Shown in pieces: positions 1 to 7,508 of a stretch of DNA of 59,069 nt. The first letter of the stretch is position 1, and every line of letters begins with the position of its first letter. Position numbers and translations under genes: made by a program. The stretch is from Streptomyces beigongshangae (GTDB taxonomy: Bacteria > Actinomycetota > Actinomycetes > Streptomycetales > Streptomycetaceae): the NCBI RefSeq assembly GCF_019710745.1, contig NZ_JAHKJW010000031.1:14108-73176 (forward strand), read 5' to 3'. The notes below the pieces were generated by a model that worked only from the letters and a program-made list of their open reading frames with translations, ran no database searches and had not been told where the DNA came from.

Positions 1-36
1 CACCACACTGGTAAAGAGCTTTCAGCTGTACCAGTA

Positions 37-71
37 GGTGGACTGGATCCTTTCGTCGGATCCAGTCCACC
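37..71. terminator. Perfect 14-bp hairpin
   Basis: Arms at 37-50 and 58-71 are perfectly complementary around a 7-nt loop, and the plus strand continues with a short T run (cgtttt). This resembles a rho-independent terminator. No complete gene is visible immediately on either side, so which transcript it ends is unknown. Confidence 0.6.
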
Positions 72-438
72 CGTTTTCAAGCTGTTCGGGATACGCGATA
101 CCGCTGCGAACCCGTCACTGGAGGTGGAGTTGTCCGGGCGGGCTGGTAGCGGTCCTGCAGGTTGCCGTCGTTCCAGTGGTGGCCTCGCACGAAATATTCC
201 ACCCGGCCATCACACTCCACGCAGTCGGGATATGGGACATGCGCCCGCTTGTAGGCGGATGCAGCTGCTGCAGGCGGACGAAGCGCGGAAAAGTTACTTC
301 TGGTCAGGAAGTCCTTTGGTGCCTACATCTGCGAAACGGACCCCGAGGAGGATCCAGATTCCGGCAGCGAGGGCGATAAGGATCCAGGCTTCGCTGATGC
401 CTTGGGCCAGGCAGCAGGCGCACCTGCCGGGCACCCGT
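72..438. other. Gap with a possible gene remnant on the minus strand
   Basis: No gene can be assigned with confidence. On the minus strand the frame from 322 down to a stop at 77-79 is open and reads like protein, with a Cys pair (DCVECDG) followed by a His/Trp-rich stretch (VRGHHWNDGNLQDRY). It has no ATG after the upstream in-frame stop at 323-325, only an internal GTG. It may be the 3' remnant of a truncated gene, or chance. The hairpin at 37-71 lies just beyond its end. Confidence 0.25.
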
Positions 439-828
439 TCAGCAGTGCGGCACCTGGCCGGACGGCCGGAATACGTCCCAATTGGACCAACCGGTGACCC
501 CCGTGGCGTTGTTGCGGTGGTAGTACCAGGTGGCGATTTTGTTCGGTTCGGTGTGGGGACCGTTCCGGTAGCAGTAGACGGTCGCGCCCTGTCCCGCGTA
601 GCCGAGGCCAACGACCGTGGAGTTGCCGTCAGCTGCCGCTCGTATCCTGACGCCTGTTCCCAGATAGTCGCCTGGAGCAGCAGCCTCTTGGGCAGCGGCT
701 GCGTGCATCTGCGGCGGAGCTTTCTCGACGGCCCCCGCCGCTGGGGCGGACAGGAGTAGGGCGCCGGTAGCTCCGACGACTGCGAGCAGCCCGAAAAGGC
801 GGGCGCGGTGCTGTGTCTGCGTGTTCAT
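439..828 (-). CDS. Secreted small SH3-like protein
   Basis: This 129-residue protein has a clear Sec signal: a basic start, hydrophobic LFGLLAVVGATGALLLSAP and an AxA-type cleavage region near residue 33. The mature part has SH3-like features: GVRIRAAADGNSTVVG at the start, then a YCY segment, WYYHRNN and TGVTGWSNWD. Two cysteines could pair. Bacterial SH3-like domains of this size are usually exported and bind cell-wall or other extracellular ligands, but nothing here identifies the ligand. It follows another secreted-protein gene on the same strand with a gap of 94 bases, so the two may be co-transcribed. Confidence 0.7.
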   Translation of the reverse strand: MNTQTQHRARLFGLLAVVGATGALLLSAPAAGAVEKAPPQMHAAAAQEAAAPGDYLGTGVRIRAAADGNSTVVGLGYAGQGATVYCYRNGPHTEPNKIATWYYHRNNATGVTGWSNWDVFRPSGQVPHC

Positions 829-922
829 GAATTCTCATTTCTCTGGTAGTTCGTGGGCTTGCAGTCGTAGACGATGATGAACCGCGTATGGGCGCCGCCG
901 GTTATGGGGGGCGAGCACGGTC

Positions 923-1351
923 CTATTCGACAGGCACGCACGCCTTCTGCCCGAGGATCGTTGTCTGCGGTGAGCTGAGAACCTTAAGGATGGGATAGAC
1001 GCATCCCGGAGCCAGGTAGGTGGGAGTGGTCTGAGTGCCGGTGCTTCCGCCGGCCCCGAGGGTATGGATCTCGGGATGCATGTTGGCGAGTCCCCCCTCG
1101 GTGTTCTGCCAGCCGAGCTGCACCCTGACCTGGGCGCCGGAATGTTTCCAGTAACCGACGCCGATGACACCGTTTTGCTTCTCGCTGCCGGTGATGTCGA
1201 TGCACAACGTGCCGTTGCCGATGTCCGTGCACTTCTGCCTATACGCCTGAGTGATCTCCGGCGCTTCGGCATGGGCGGCTACCGGCACCATCGCGAGGCC
1301 GACAGCGACGGCCACCGCGGCGAGGGCGTGCAGAACGGGACGCACAGGCAT
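923..1351 (-). CDS. Secreted small protein of unknown function
   Basis: 142 residues with a signal peptide (MPVRPVLHALAAVAVAVGLA, AHA cleavage site near residue 28). The exported part has four cysteines (QKCTDIG, GTLCIDI, PGCVYP, QKACVPVE) that could form two disulfides, and a Gly/Thr-rich centre. The family was not recognised. An AGGAGG sits just before the ATG at 1351. It lies upstream of the other secreted-protein gene at 439-828, so the two probably form a small extracellular unit. Confidence 0.65.
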   Translation of the reverse strand: MPVRPVLHALAAVAVAVGLAMVPVAAHAEAPEITQAYRQKCTDIGNGTLCIDITGSEKQNGVIGVGYWKHSGAQVRVQLGWQNTEGGLANMHPEIHTLGAGGSTGTQTTPTYLAPGCVYPILKVLSSPQTTILGQKACVPVE

Positions 1352-1568
1352 GGGCCTCCTAGGAAATTCGAGGTCGGTTGCTACCGGTTCATGGTCCAGC
1401 CGGTGCTCGAAGTCTGCCTGCGCGCTGCCGTGTCCGCGCCTTGATTAGACCAGGTTCGAATGCTCGCCCATTCCGAATGACAGCCGAAAACGGCCATGCC
1501 CTCCGTCGGTAGCCCGTCCTACGATCAGGGCAGCCCTCCGGCACGGAGGGCCAGAAGACAGGGGACGC

Positions 1569-2582
1569 ATGATCCGTGTGGAGATGCCCGCTGAGCGGCT
1601 GGCCGGTCTGCGGTGGGCCACCTCACCGGTGGGGGAGCTGGCTGCCGCACTGGTCGCCGTGGCCGAGGGCGCAGCACGGCCGTCCGCACCCGTCCAGTCC
1701 CCGGCGTCCGCCGAGGTTCGCGTCGCCCTGCGCACCGGCTGCTTTCCCACTCTGTCGGCCGTCGTCCAGGGCTATGTGGCCTATCTGCCGGAGTTGTTGA
1801 CACCTTCTCCGCCCAGCTTTCTGCCATCGGTCGAGGAACAGCTCCACGCTGTGGCCACGGCACGAACGGAAGCGCTGCGGTCCCAGTTCACGGCGTTCCT
1901 CGCCGGGGGCGCCGCACGCCGCCGACGCTGCTCATGGTTGAGAGAAGGTGAACTGGGTGGAGTCGACGAACGCGTCCGTGCTCGCATTGAGGCCGCCGGC
2001 ACCGATCTGCCCGACCGGCTGGCCGCTGAGCTTCACCTTCTGTGGTCGACGGTGTTCGCGACCAGATGGGCTGTCTTCACCGCGGGGTTCGAGGAATTCA
2101 TCGAGCGGCACAGCGCGGTGACGGCCCGTGAGGGCCTGAGAAGTGCGCTCTCCGCTCTGCACTCCGCACTTAGCTGGCAGAACAGCGCTCTGGAGATCGC
2201 TTCGGAGCACCGGGGTTCGGTCACGGGCTCCCACCACATCACCCTGGTCCCCACCCTCTACCTGGGCCGAGTTGGACTGCACGCTCCCCAGCGTCCCGAC
2301 GCCGCCCAACTCGTTGTCCCCTTGTCCCTTACCAGGACCGGCCCTCCACGTATGGAGCCTGTCCTGGGTGACACTCGGATGCGCCTTCTGCAAAGCATCG
2401 ACCGGCCTCGGACCACCACAGAGCTGGCCGCACTGCATCACCTCACCCCCGCAACCGTCTCCTTCCACCTCTCCCGCCTTCTGGACGCGGACCTGGTCGG
2501 ACGGCAACGCGAGGGGCGCCAGGTCCGCTACCACCGCACAGCCAGGGCCCATAACCTGCTGCGCGGCGCGGGCCGTCCTTAA
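1569..2582 (+). CDS. ArsR-type winged-helix transcriptional regulator
   Basis: 337 residues. The C-terminal ~75 residues form an ArsR-like winged helix: LGDTRMRLLQSIDRPRTT, a recognition helix in TPATVSFHLSRLLDADLV, and a wing ending GRQVRYHR. The N-terminal ~250 residues are an uncharacterised actinobacterial region beginning MIRVEMPAERLAGLRW, probably the ligand-sensing or dimerisation part. It is the only plus-strand gene in the first 10 kb and starts 217 bases from the divergent secreted-protein gene, so that gap could hold a shared control region. No ArsR metal-binding Cys pair is seen, so metal sensing is not implied. Confidence 0.8.
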   Translation: MIRVEMPAERLAGLRWATSPVGELAAALVAVAEGAARPSAPVQSPASAEVRVALRTGCFPTLSAVVQGYVAYLPELLTPSPPSFLPSVEEQLHAVATARTEALRSQFTAFLAGGAARRRRCSWLREGELGGVDERVRARIEAAGTDLPDRLAAELHLLWSTVFATRWAVFTAGFEEFIERHSAVTAREGLRSALSALHSALSWQNSALEIASEHRGSVTGSHHITLVPTLYLGRVGLHAPQRPDAAQLVVPLSLTRTGPPRMEPVLGDTRMRLLQSIDRPRTTTELAALHHLTPATVSFHLSRLLDADLVGRQREGRQVRYHRTARAHNLLRGAGRP

Positions 2583-2682
2583 TGAGTGTTTTAGTCGGAT
2601 TAGTGGCTGATTCTGGCGAATGCGCTCCGGTCCGCGGTGCTGGTCACTACCGTCGTGACCGGGGGCGCACGCGGCCTCGACT

Positions 2683-2982
2683 GCGGTGAGCCAGCCCGAG
2701 TCGGCGTCGAAGGCGACGGCCGCGACGTGCCCGGCCAGGTCCGGGGCGATGGCCACCCACCGCTCGCGCAGCGTGGCGTCGGCGGCCGGGAGTTCCCGGG
2801 CCCGCTCGGTGACCAGCGCCCCGAGGACGTCGCCCAGGCCCATCGGGTCGCGCCCGTCGCGCCGGGCAGGTGCGGGGCTTGGGCTGCTGCGCGCGGCCGC
2901 CGTTCTTGCGTGCCGCCTTCTTCGCGGCGCGCAGGGTGACCCGGGCCAGGTCAACGCCGCTGGGCTGCTGTTCCTGGGACAT
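2683..2982 (-). pseudogene. Broken DUF721-like (DciA-like) gene
   Basis: The start codon at 2980-2982 overlaps the stop of the upstream rep-like gene (TGATG), implying coupled translation. Residues 1-~37 (MSQEQQPSGVDLARVTLRA...) match the N-terminus typical of plasmid DUF721 proteins. The expected continuation (RRDGRDPMGLGDVLGALV, then VAAVAFDADSGWLT) is present but in another frame, so there is a single-base indel near 2855-2875. After DSGWLTAV (about 2683) the family sequence stops and unrelated sequence follows, so the C-terminus is lost too. DUF721 is the DciA family, known as helicase-loading factors. Here the gene is inactivated by a frameshift and a truncation. Confidence 0.7.
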
Positions 2983-4736
2983 CAGGCCACCGCCCCGGCG
3001 AGCTCCTGAGCCCGGTGGCGGGCGCACACAGGGCGGCTCGGCAGGGGCGTGCGGCCGCACGGGGCATGCCCGTCCCGGCCCGAGCACACCCGCTCCGCGT
3101 TCACGCCCGGAGCCGGGGGCGCCTGGTCGGCGGCCAGGGCGGCGGCTTCCTCACGGCACAGCTTGCACAGGCCGTCCTCGAGGGCTCGGCCGGTCAGCAT
3201 GATCCGCGCACCGCAGTCGCCGCAGTCACCGCGCGGCGGACCGTCCGGCACCCGCTGCTGCACCACCATGGCCGGGGCCGGCTTGGCGGTCGCGTCGTCC
3301 AGCTCGCACGCCGCGCAGCGCCCCGACGGGTTGGGACGGTTGCCGTGTTCGGGGCACAGGCCCCGGGCGATGCGCTGCTCGCGCTGCCGGGCGGCGGCCT
3401 TGTCCTGGACGACTTGCGCGCAGATCTCGCACGCAGCGCCGGTCCGCCAGATCACTCCGGCTTCGCAGTCCTGGTAGCCGCAGCCCCACCTGGGCAGAGC
3501 CACCCCCAGCAGCCAGCGGCCCGGGTCCCGGATGTCGCAGAGCATCACCTTGGCCCGCCGGGCGGTCAGCCGGTGCTGTAGCCGCTCCGGGTCGGTGCCC
3601 TCACGCAGCTGGCGGCCCACCTCACGGGCCACCTTCCGCGCCACGAAATCGTTCACCTGCTCCAGCAGGCAGTGCACCGGCTCCAGCACGGCGTAGATCT
3701 GCGCGTTCATCGCCAGCCGCGGGCCGTCGTACGACCGGGCCACGGCCCCGCTTCGACTGCTGCGGTTCTTCGGCTTCGAGGGAGAGGGCTGGGTTTGTCC
3801 ACCCGCGCGAAGCGCGAGACCACCCTCGCCCGCGACAGCCGCAGCTTCACCACCGGCCGGGTTTTCCACAGCCCCAGCCGCCCTACCCACCTGTACCTCG
3901 CCTACGCCGGGTGACAAGAGCGCTCGCCCGTCATCAGGTGAGTCAGTCATAGGTACTTCCCTATTCGCGAGGGATCCCTCACCAACCGGGGAACCCGATC
4001 CCTCACCAACTTGGGAACTGGCCGCCCCCTCAGAACCACCGTTCACAGCCGCCTTACCGGCCTCCGGGACATCGCCGCGAGGGTCGGCGGGGACGTCCGC
4101 GCGGGCCTCCGGAGCAAGGTCGTGCGCGATGTACAGGTTCCGGCCCCGTGCCCCCGCACGCCGCTGCACTGTCATCCAGCGCGCCGCCTCCACCTCGTCC
4201 ACGACCGCCGACGCCGCCGTCACCGATAGCGCCTCGCCGGTCTTCTTGCCCGAATGGTGCTGCAGACACGAGGCGAGTTCCGCCTCCGTCAGCTCGATCC
4301 CCCGCGCCTGCGCGTACGCCACCAGCGCGTACACCCGAAGCTGCCGGGGCGTGAGGTCCTCCGCAGTCGCCACAGGCAGCCACACGAACGCCTCCACGCG
4401 CGACATCGGCCGCACCGTGCGCACCGCCGACTGCCCCGTCCCGCCCGGCATCGTGCGTCGCTCCGAACGCAGCTCCACCACACCGTCCGGGCCCGGACGG
4501 CGCAGCTGGGTCATCCCCCGCTCCACCGACGCTGTGGACAGCCCCAGGTACGACGCGATCGTCTCCGTCCGCGCCTGGCAGCCCTCCGGCCGCGACGCCA
4601 ACGCCTTCACCTTCACGTACACCGACAGTGCCACGTCCTGGTAGTACGGCGACCGGACCAGACTCATCGGCACACGAACCCGCTGCCGACGAACTAGACC
4701 CGCCGGCGCAGCTACCGGCTCCACGACAGCACTCAC
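2982..4736 (-). CDS. Candidate plasmid replication initiator (HTH plus zinc-finger)
   Basis: 584 residues. The N-terminal ~230 residues look like tandem winged-helix domains: LVRSPYYQDVALSVYVKVKALA, then LGLSTASVERGMTQL, and LTPRQLRVYALVAYAQ further on. A Gly/Ala/Pro-rich linker (~240-340) follows. The C-terminal half has CxxC-like clusters suited to zinc: CGYQDCEAG, CEICAQ, CAACE, CGDCGAR, CKLC. The layout and the adjacent repeat-rich non-coding region with iterons suggest an initiator of plasmid replication. A large plasmid regulator of the same architecture cannot be excluded. The stop overlaps the start of a DUF721/DciA-like gene by one base, which also fits a replication role. Confidence 0.55.
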   Translation of the reverse strand: MSAVVEPVAAPAGLVRRQRVRVPMSLVRSPYYQDVALSVYVKVKALASRPEGCQARTETIASYLGLSTASVERGMTQLRRPGPDGVVELRSERRTMPGGTGQSAVRTVRPMSRVEAFVWLPVATAEDLTPRQLRVYALVAYAQARGIELTEAELASCLQHHSGKKTGEALSVTAASAVVDEVEAARWMTVQRRAGARGRNLYIAHDLAPEARADVPADPRGDVPEAGKAAVNGGSEGAASSQVGEGSGSPVGEGSLANREVPMTDSPDDGRALLSPGVGEVQVGRAAGAVENPAGGEAAAVAGEGGLALRAGGQTQPSPSKPKNRSSRSGAVARSYDGPRLAMNAQIYAVLEPVHCLLEQVNDFVARKVAREVGRQLREGTDPERLQHRLTARRAKVMLCDIRDPGRWLLGVALPRWGCGYQDCEAGVIWRTGAACEICAQVVQDKAAARQREQRIARGLCPEHGNRPNPSGRCAACELDDATAKPAPAMVVQQRVPDGPPRGDCGDCGARIMLTGRALEDGLCKLCREEAAALAADQAPPAPGVNAERVCSGRDGHAPCGRTPLPSRPVCARHRAQELAGAVA

Positions 4737-4968
4737 CGGCCCACCGCCCCGGCAGGAGCGGCGGATACCGCAAGGGCCGAACGTCGCAACATCGACTGTG
4801 TTGCCACCGGGCCGGTGTACACGCCGAAGCGGACACCTCCCGGAGCAGCCGGAACGCGCGATTCGTGATCCATCTGCTGACCGTGCACCGAACAGCCTGT
4901 GGACAGAGCCCGCGCAGCCCCGATCGCCCCCCGCGCTTCCGCCGGGCGGGCAACAATCTTGGAACCCG

Positions 4969-4983
4969 TCCCGTCACACGGGA
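4969..4983. promoter_or_regulatory. 15-bp palindrome, copy 1
   Basis: TCCCGTCACACGGGA: 6-bp perfect arms around CAC. It lies 233 bases upstream of the start of the rep-like gene. An identical copy is at 5138-5152, 169 bp away. Probably a binding site for a regulator such as the rep-like protein or the XRE protein at 5615-5911. Confidence 0.55.
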
Positions 4984-5137
4984 CGCTTCCCTCGAGGACG
5001 TCGTCGACGGGGGTGTGGACGAACTCCGCGAGCGGGTGGACGAACCGGGCAGCCGACGCCACGGTCGCGTCCGGCGAGCCCGCCCCGAAACCGCTGCTCT
5101 GCACGAAATGCACAAGAAGGGACGAGTCGGGCGACGA

Positions 5138-5152
5138 TCCCGTCACACGGGA
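5138..5152. promoter_or_regulatory. 15-bp palindrome, copy 2
   Basis: The same TCCCGTCACACGGGA as at 4969-4983. Exact recurrence of a palindrome this long in one non-coding region argues against chance. The 169-bp spacing is close to 16 helical turns, so two bound dimers would be on the same face and could loop. Confidence 0.55.
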
Positions 5153-5268
5153 AGATCGCTGAGCCTGAACCGGGGCGAAACGGACAAGGTCGAGCTGACA
5201 GGGAACACCGTTCTCGTGCATTATTACGGGACACCAACCTTCATATGGACGCCCCGACCGCGACCAGG

Positions 5269-5460
5269 CCCCTGCCAAGGGACCCGACCACGGACGAGCG
5301 CTCTGTACGGACGGAGCCCCGAGCGCCGAACGGCCTGCCAAAGCCGCCGGAACCTGGGGTGACGCTGGTGGCTCAACAGAGGCCCCCTGCCAAAGGGGCT
5401 CCTGGAGAGCCGGGGTGGCCCGCTTGCCAAAGCGGACCGGGTGCCCGCCTGCCAAGGCGG
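5269..5460. repeat. Five TGCCAA-centred hairpin iterons
   Basis: TGCCAA occurs at 5273, 5336, 5388, 5425 and 5450, each time flanked by complementary GC arms that differ from copy to copy. Examples are CCGCT/AGCGG (5420-5435), CCGCC/GGCGG (5445-5460), GCCCC/GGGGC (5382-5399) and CGGC/GCCG (5331-5346). The first copy (CCCC/GGGA) is imperfect. Covarying arms around a constant loop suggest each unit is recognised as a cruciform or as a core with symmetric flanks. Spacing shrinks from 63 to 52, 37 and 25 bp toward the right. Such arrays next to rep genes commonly act as initiator-binding iterons. Confidence 0.6.
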
Positions 5461-5614
5461 GGTTTTGCTAGGTGAAGATCAGCTCCATGAGCTGGAGCCC
5501 AGAACCGGGGCCAACCGGGGACTGGGCGGCCGACCTGATGGTCGGCGAGACGGGCCGCGCGAGGCCAGTGGATGCCATTCCACCTATTGGCGCGCGCGGC
5601 CGATAGCCGCTAGG

Positions 5615-5911
5615 TCATCCCGACCCCCCTTTGGGGGCCGGCGTCGTGCTGCCCGCATCCAGCTCAGTGACATCGGGGAAACGCTCCGCGAGTCCCTTGA
5701 GCAAGTGAATGTAGACCGCGCGATGGGGCCGCCGGGGGTGGGTCTGACCTAGCTCCCAGCGGGCTACAGCCAGGCGCTTCACGCCCACGGCATCCGCGAC
5801 TTCCTGCTGGGTGAGCCCCGCAGCGAGGCGCAGCTGCTGACGCACTCGCGGCGTCGGCAGGACGTCGTCGAGGAGAGCGTTGACCCGCTGCATGGGATCC
5901 GCGTCGGACAT
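5615..5911 (-). CDS. XRE-family helix-turn-helix regulator
   Basis: 98 residues from the ATG at 5911, chosen because GAGAGG lies about 8 bases upstream; an in-frame ATG five codons earlier (5926) is an alternative. A Cro/C1-type HTH spans residues ~25-80: RVRQQLRLAAGLTQQEVADA, then GVKRLAVARWELG, then RRPHRAVYIHLLKGLAER. The tail is Ser/Thr/Pro-rich. It borders the origin-like region, so it may control rep expression or copy number. That role is inferred from position only. Confidence 0.75.
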   Translation of the reverse strand: MSDADPMQRVNALLDDVLPTPRVRQQLRLAAGLTQQEVADAVGVKRLAVARWELGQTHPRRPHRAVYIHLLKGLAERFPDVTELDAGSTTPAPKGGSG

Positions 5912-6012
5912 GCCCCAACCTCTCATGATCACTGAATCCCTGAAAGATACACCACGGGATCGATCTGGGCCACCATGCAGCGATACGCCGATAGGCCAGT
6001 GGGCATCAAGCC

Positions 6013-6921
6013 TCAGCATGGCTTCAGGACCGAGGCGTAGTAGGACGCGAGCACAGCTTCCGCCCCAGAGCCCTGCGCCGTCGTGACGCGTTGGAACTGC
6101 GCCGACCTCAAGTCGCCAGCGACCCGAATCCGAGGGTGCTGTTTGCCGGGAGGGCAGTAACCGTCCTCGCTCGAGGCGAGGCCCTCCAAACCCGCTGGCT
6201 TGTTGCCGAGATTGTTCAACAGAGTCTTGACGACGTAGGACTTGCGTTCACCTTGCCGGTCCTTGACCTGCAAGCTCCACTCGTCTCCGTAGGTCATCGG
6301 CGACAGGACGACGTGAGAGACGGGCGCGATGCGCACACGGTCATCCCCTGCGACTTCGGCGATCTTGTAGTCATCTGCCGGCGGACAGAGGACATGCAGC
6401 GTCGTTGAGCAATTCGGGTGGGTGCGGAGCCACGTTCCGAGGGGGCGGTCCCCTCCGAGGACGTAGGTCCGGCCTGCCAGGTCCGCAGGGTTGGTGCGCC
6501 ACAGCGGAGGCACGGACATGCGTGCGGGAGCGCTGATCCAGTCGGCGTCGGGAGGGGCCAAGGCGGCCACACCAGTGGCGACCACGATCAGCTGTGCACT
6601 CAGTACGCGTCCGTCCTCGAGTACGAGCTCCGCTCGGTCGTCGTAGCCGCTAACCCTCGTCGCATGGCCCTGGACGATGGAGCATCGGTCAGCCTGCTGT
6701 AGACGGTCCAGGTCGGCGGCAAGGGCTTCAGCAAGTTGGGGGCCGGTCGACCAGTTGCCGGGGACGTTCTCCAGTGCCCCGATGACGTGCAGTTTTCCGC
6801 CTACCGAGTCAGCCTCCACGACGACCGTTCGAAGGTTCAGACTGGCCGCCATCACCGCGGCCGCCACGCCTGATGGGCCGGCGCCGACTACCAGCACATC
6901 CATCTCGTGCGGTGTGTTCAT
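6013..6921 (-). CDS. FAD-dependent oxidoreductase, thioredoxin-reductase-like
   Basis: 302 residues. The N-terminal dinucleotide-binding motif is complete (VLVVGAGPSGVAAAVMAASL, then VVVEADSVGGKL). An ATG-type motif LIVVATGVAAL sits near residue 115, and the end AGDLRSAQFQRVTTAQGSGAEAVLASYYAS matches the C-terminal FAD-binding segment of the thioredoxin reductase superfamily. The redox-active CxxC of true thioredoxin reductases is absent, so it is probably another flavoprotein of that fold. Its start overlaps the stop of the cysteine hydrolase gene by 4 bases, and it is the last gene of a three-gene coupled operon led by an XRE regulator. Confidence 0.8.
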   Translation of the reverse strand: MNTPHEMDVLVVGAGPSGVAAAVMAASLNLRTVVVEADSVGGKLHVIGALENVPGNWSTGPQLAEALAADLDRLQQADRCSIVQGHATRVSGYDDRAELVLEDGRVLSAQLIVVATGVAALAPPDADWISAPARMSVPPLWRTNPADLAGRTYVLGGDRPLGTWLRTHPNCSTTLHVLCPPADDYKIAEVAGDDRVRIAPVSHVVLSPMTYGDEWSLQVKDRQGERKSYVVKTLLNNLGNKPAGLEGLASSEDGYCPPGKQHPRIRVAGDLRSAQFQRVTTAQGSGAEAVLASYYASVLKPC

Positions 6922-7508
6922 GCGTGGGCTCCCTGCGTTCCGCCGATTCGGGACAAGACCACTTCGCTCGTGATCAGTTGCTCAGCGCCGATGTTTCGGG
7001 AGGCGAGCAGGAGCGCGGCGTCGTGGTAGCGGGCGCCGCCGGTGGAGGCACAAGCGTCGGTGACGATCCACGGCCGGTATCCCGCCTGATAGGCGGCGAC
7101 AGCGGAGTCGTATACACACGCGTCCGTGTCGATGCCGCACAGCACCAGATCGGTCCAACCCGCCTCGCGGATGGTCCGGGCGCCCTCAGGGGTGAACACT
7201 GACGCCTGGGGCTTGTCGATGATCGCGGCGGCACTGCCTGCGAAGGGGGCCAGTTCAGCAACGAGGGCTTGTTCCTCGGGAGTACGCAATCGCGTCCACT
7301 TCGTGATCGTTTCATACGGTGACCCGGCCTCATTGTGGAACCGCGACAGCACCACGGGAGCGCCGACTGCTTGCCAGCCCTCCACCAGCCGAACGACCGC
7401 AGGGATGACCCCGCGGCTGTGCTGGTTGATGAAGCCCTGTTGCACATCAATGACCAGCAGTGCTGTTGATCGAGGGTCCACCCACTCCGCCTTCCACATG
7501 GCCGTCAC
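6918..7508 (-). CDS. Cysteine hydrolase of the isochorismatase family
   Basis: 196 residues, the usual size. The catalytic triad is visible: Asp in LLVIDVQQGF, Lys in IIDKPQASVF, and the nucleophilic Cys in CGIDTDACVYDSA. The family hydrolyses nicotinamide, isochorismate, ureidoacrylate or N-carbamoyl substrates; the substrate here cannot be told. It overlaps both operon neighbours by 4 bases, so the sensor-regulator, this hydrolase and the flavoprotein are almost certainly co-expressed. Confidence 0.85.
   Translation of the reverse strand: MTAMWKAEWVDPRSTALLVIDVQQGFINQHSRGVIPAVVRLVEGWQAVGAPVVLSRFHNEAGSPYETITKWTRLRTPEEQALVAELAPFAGSAAAIIDKPQASVFTPEGARTIREAGWTDLVLCGIDTDACVYDSAVAAYQAGYRPWIVTDACASTGGARYHDAALLLASRNIGAEQLITSEVVLSRIGGTQGAHA

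Larger units (their letters stand above)
4737..5614. other. Repeat-rich non-coding region, candidate replication origin
   Basis: About 880 bases upstream of the rep-like gene with no convincing gene on either strand. It holds two identical 15-bp palindromes (4969-4983 and 5138-5152) near the rep-like gene and five hairpin iterons with TGCCAA in the loop (5269-5460) farther away. A short AT-rich patch (attattacgggacacc, near 5220) lies between them. Palindromes, iterons and an adjacent rep-like gene make this the best origin candidate in the window. Function is inferred only from this arrangement. Confidence 0.5.

Noticed and set aside
4054..5455. Long open frames on the minus strand over the rep-like gene start and the origin-like region
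   Set aside because: Low-complexity Arg/Gly/Ser translations without motifs, overlapping the better-supported rep-like gene; they follow from GC-rich codon bias.
6013..6921. True thioredoxin reductase
   Set aside because: The fold motifs are there but the redox-active CxxC is absent.
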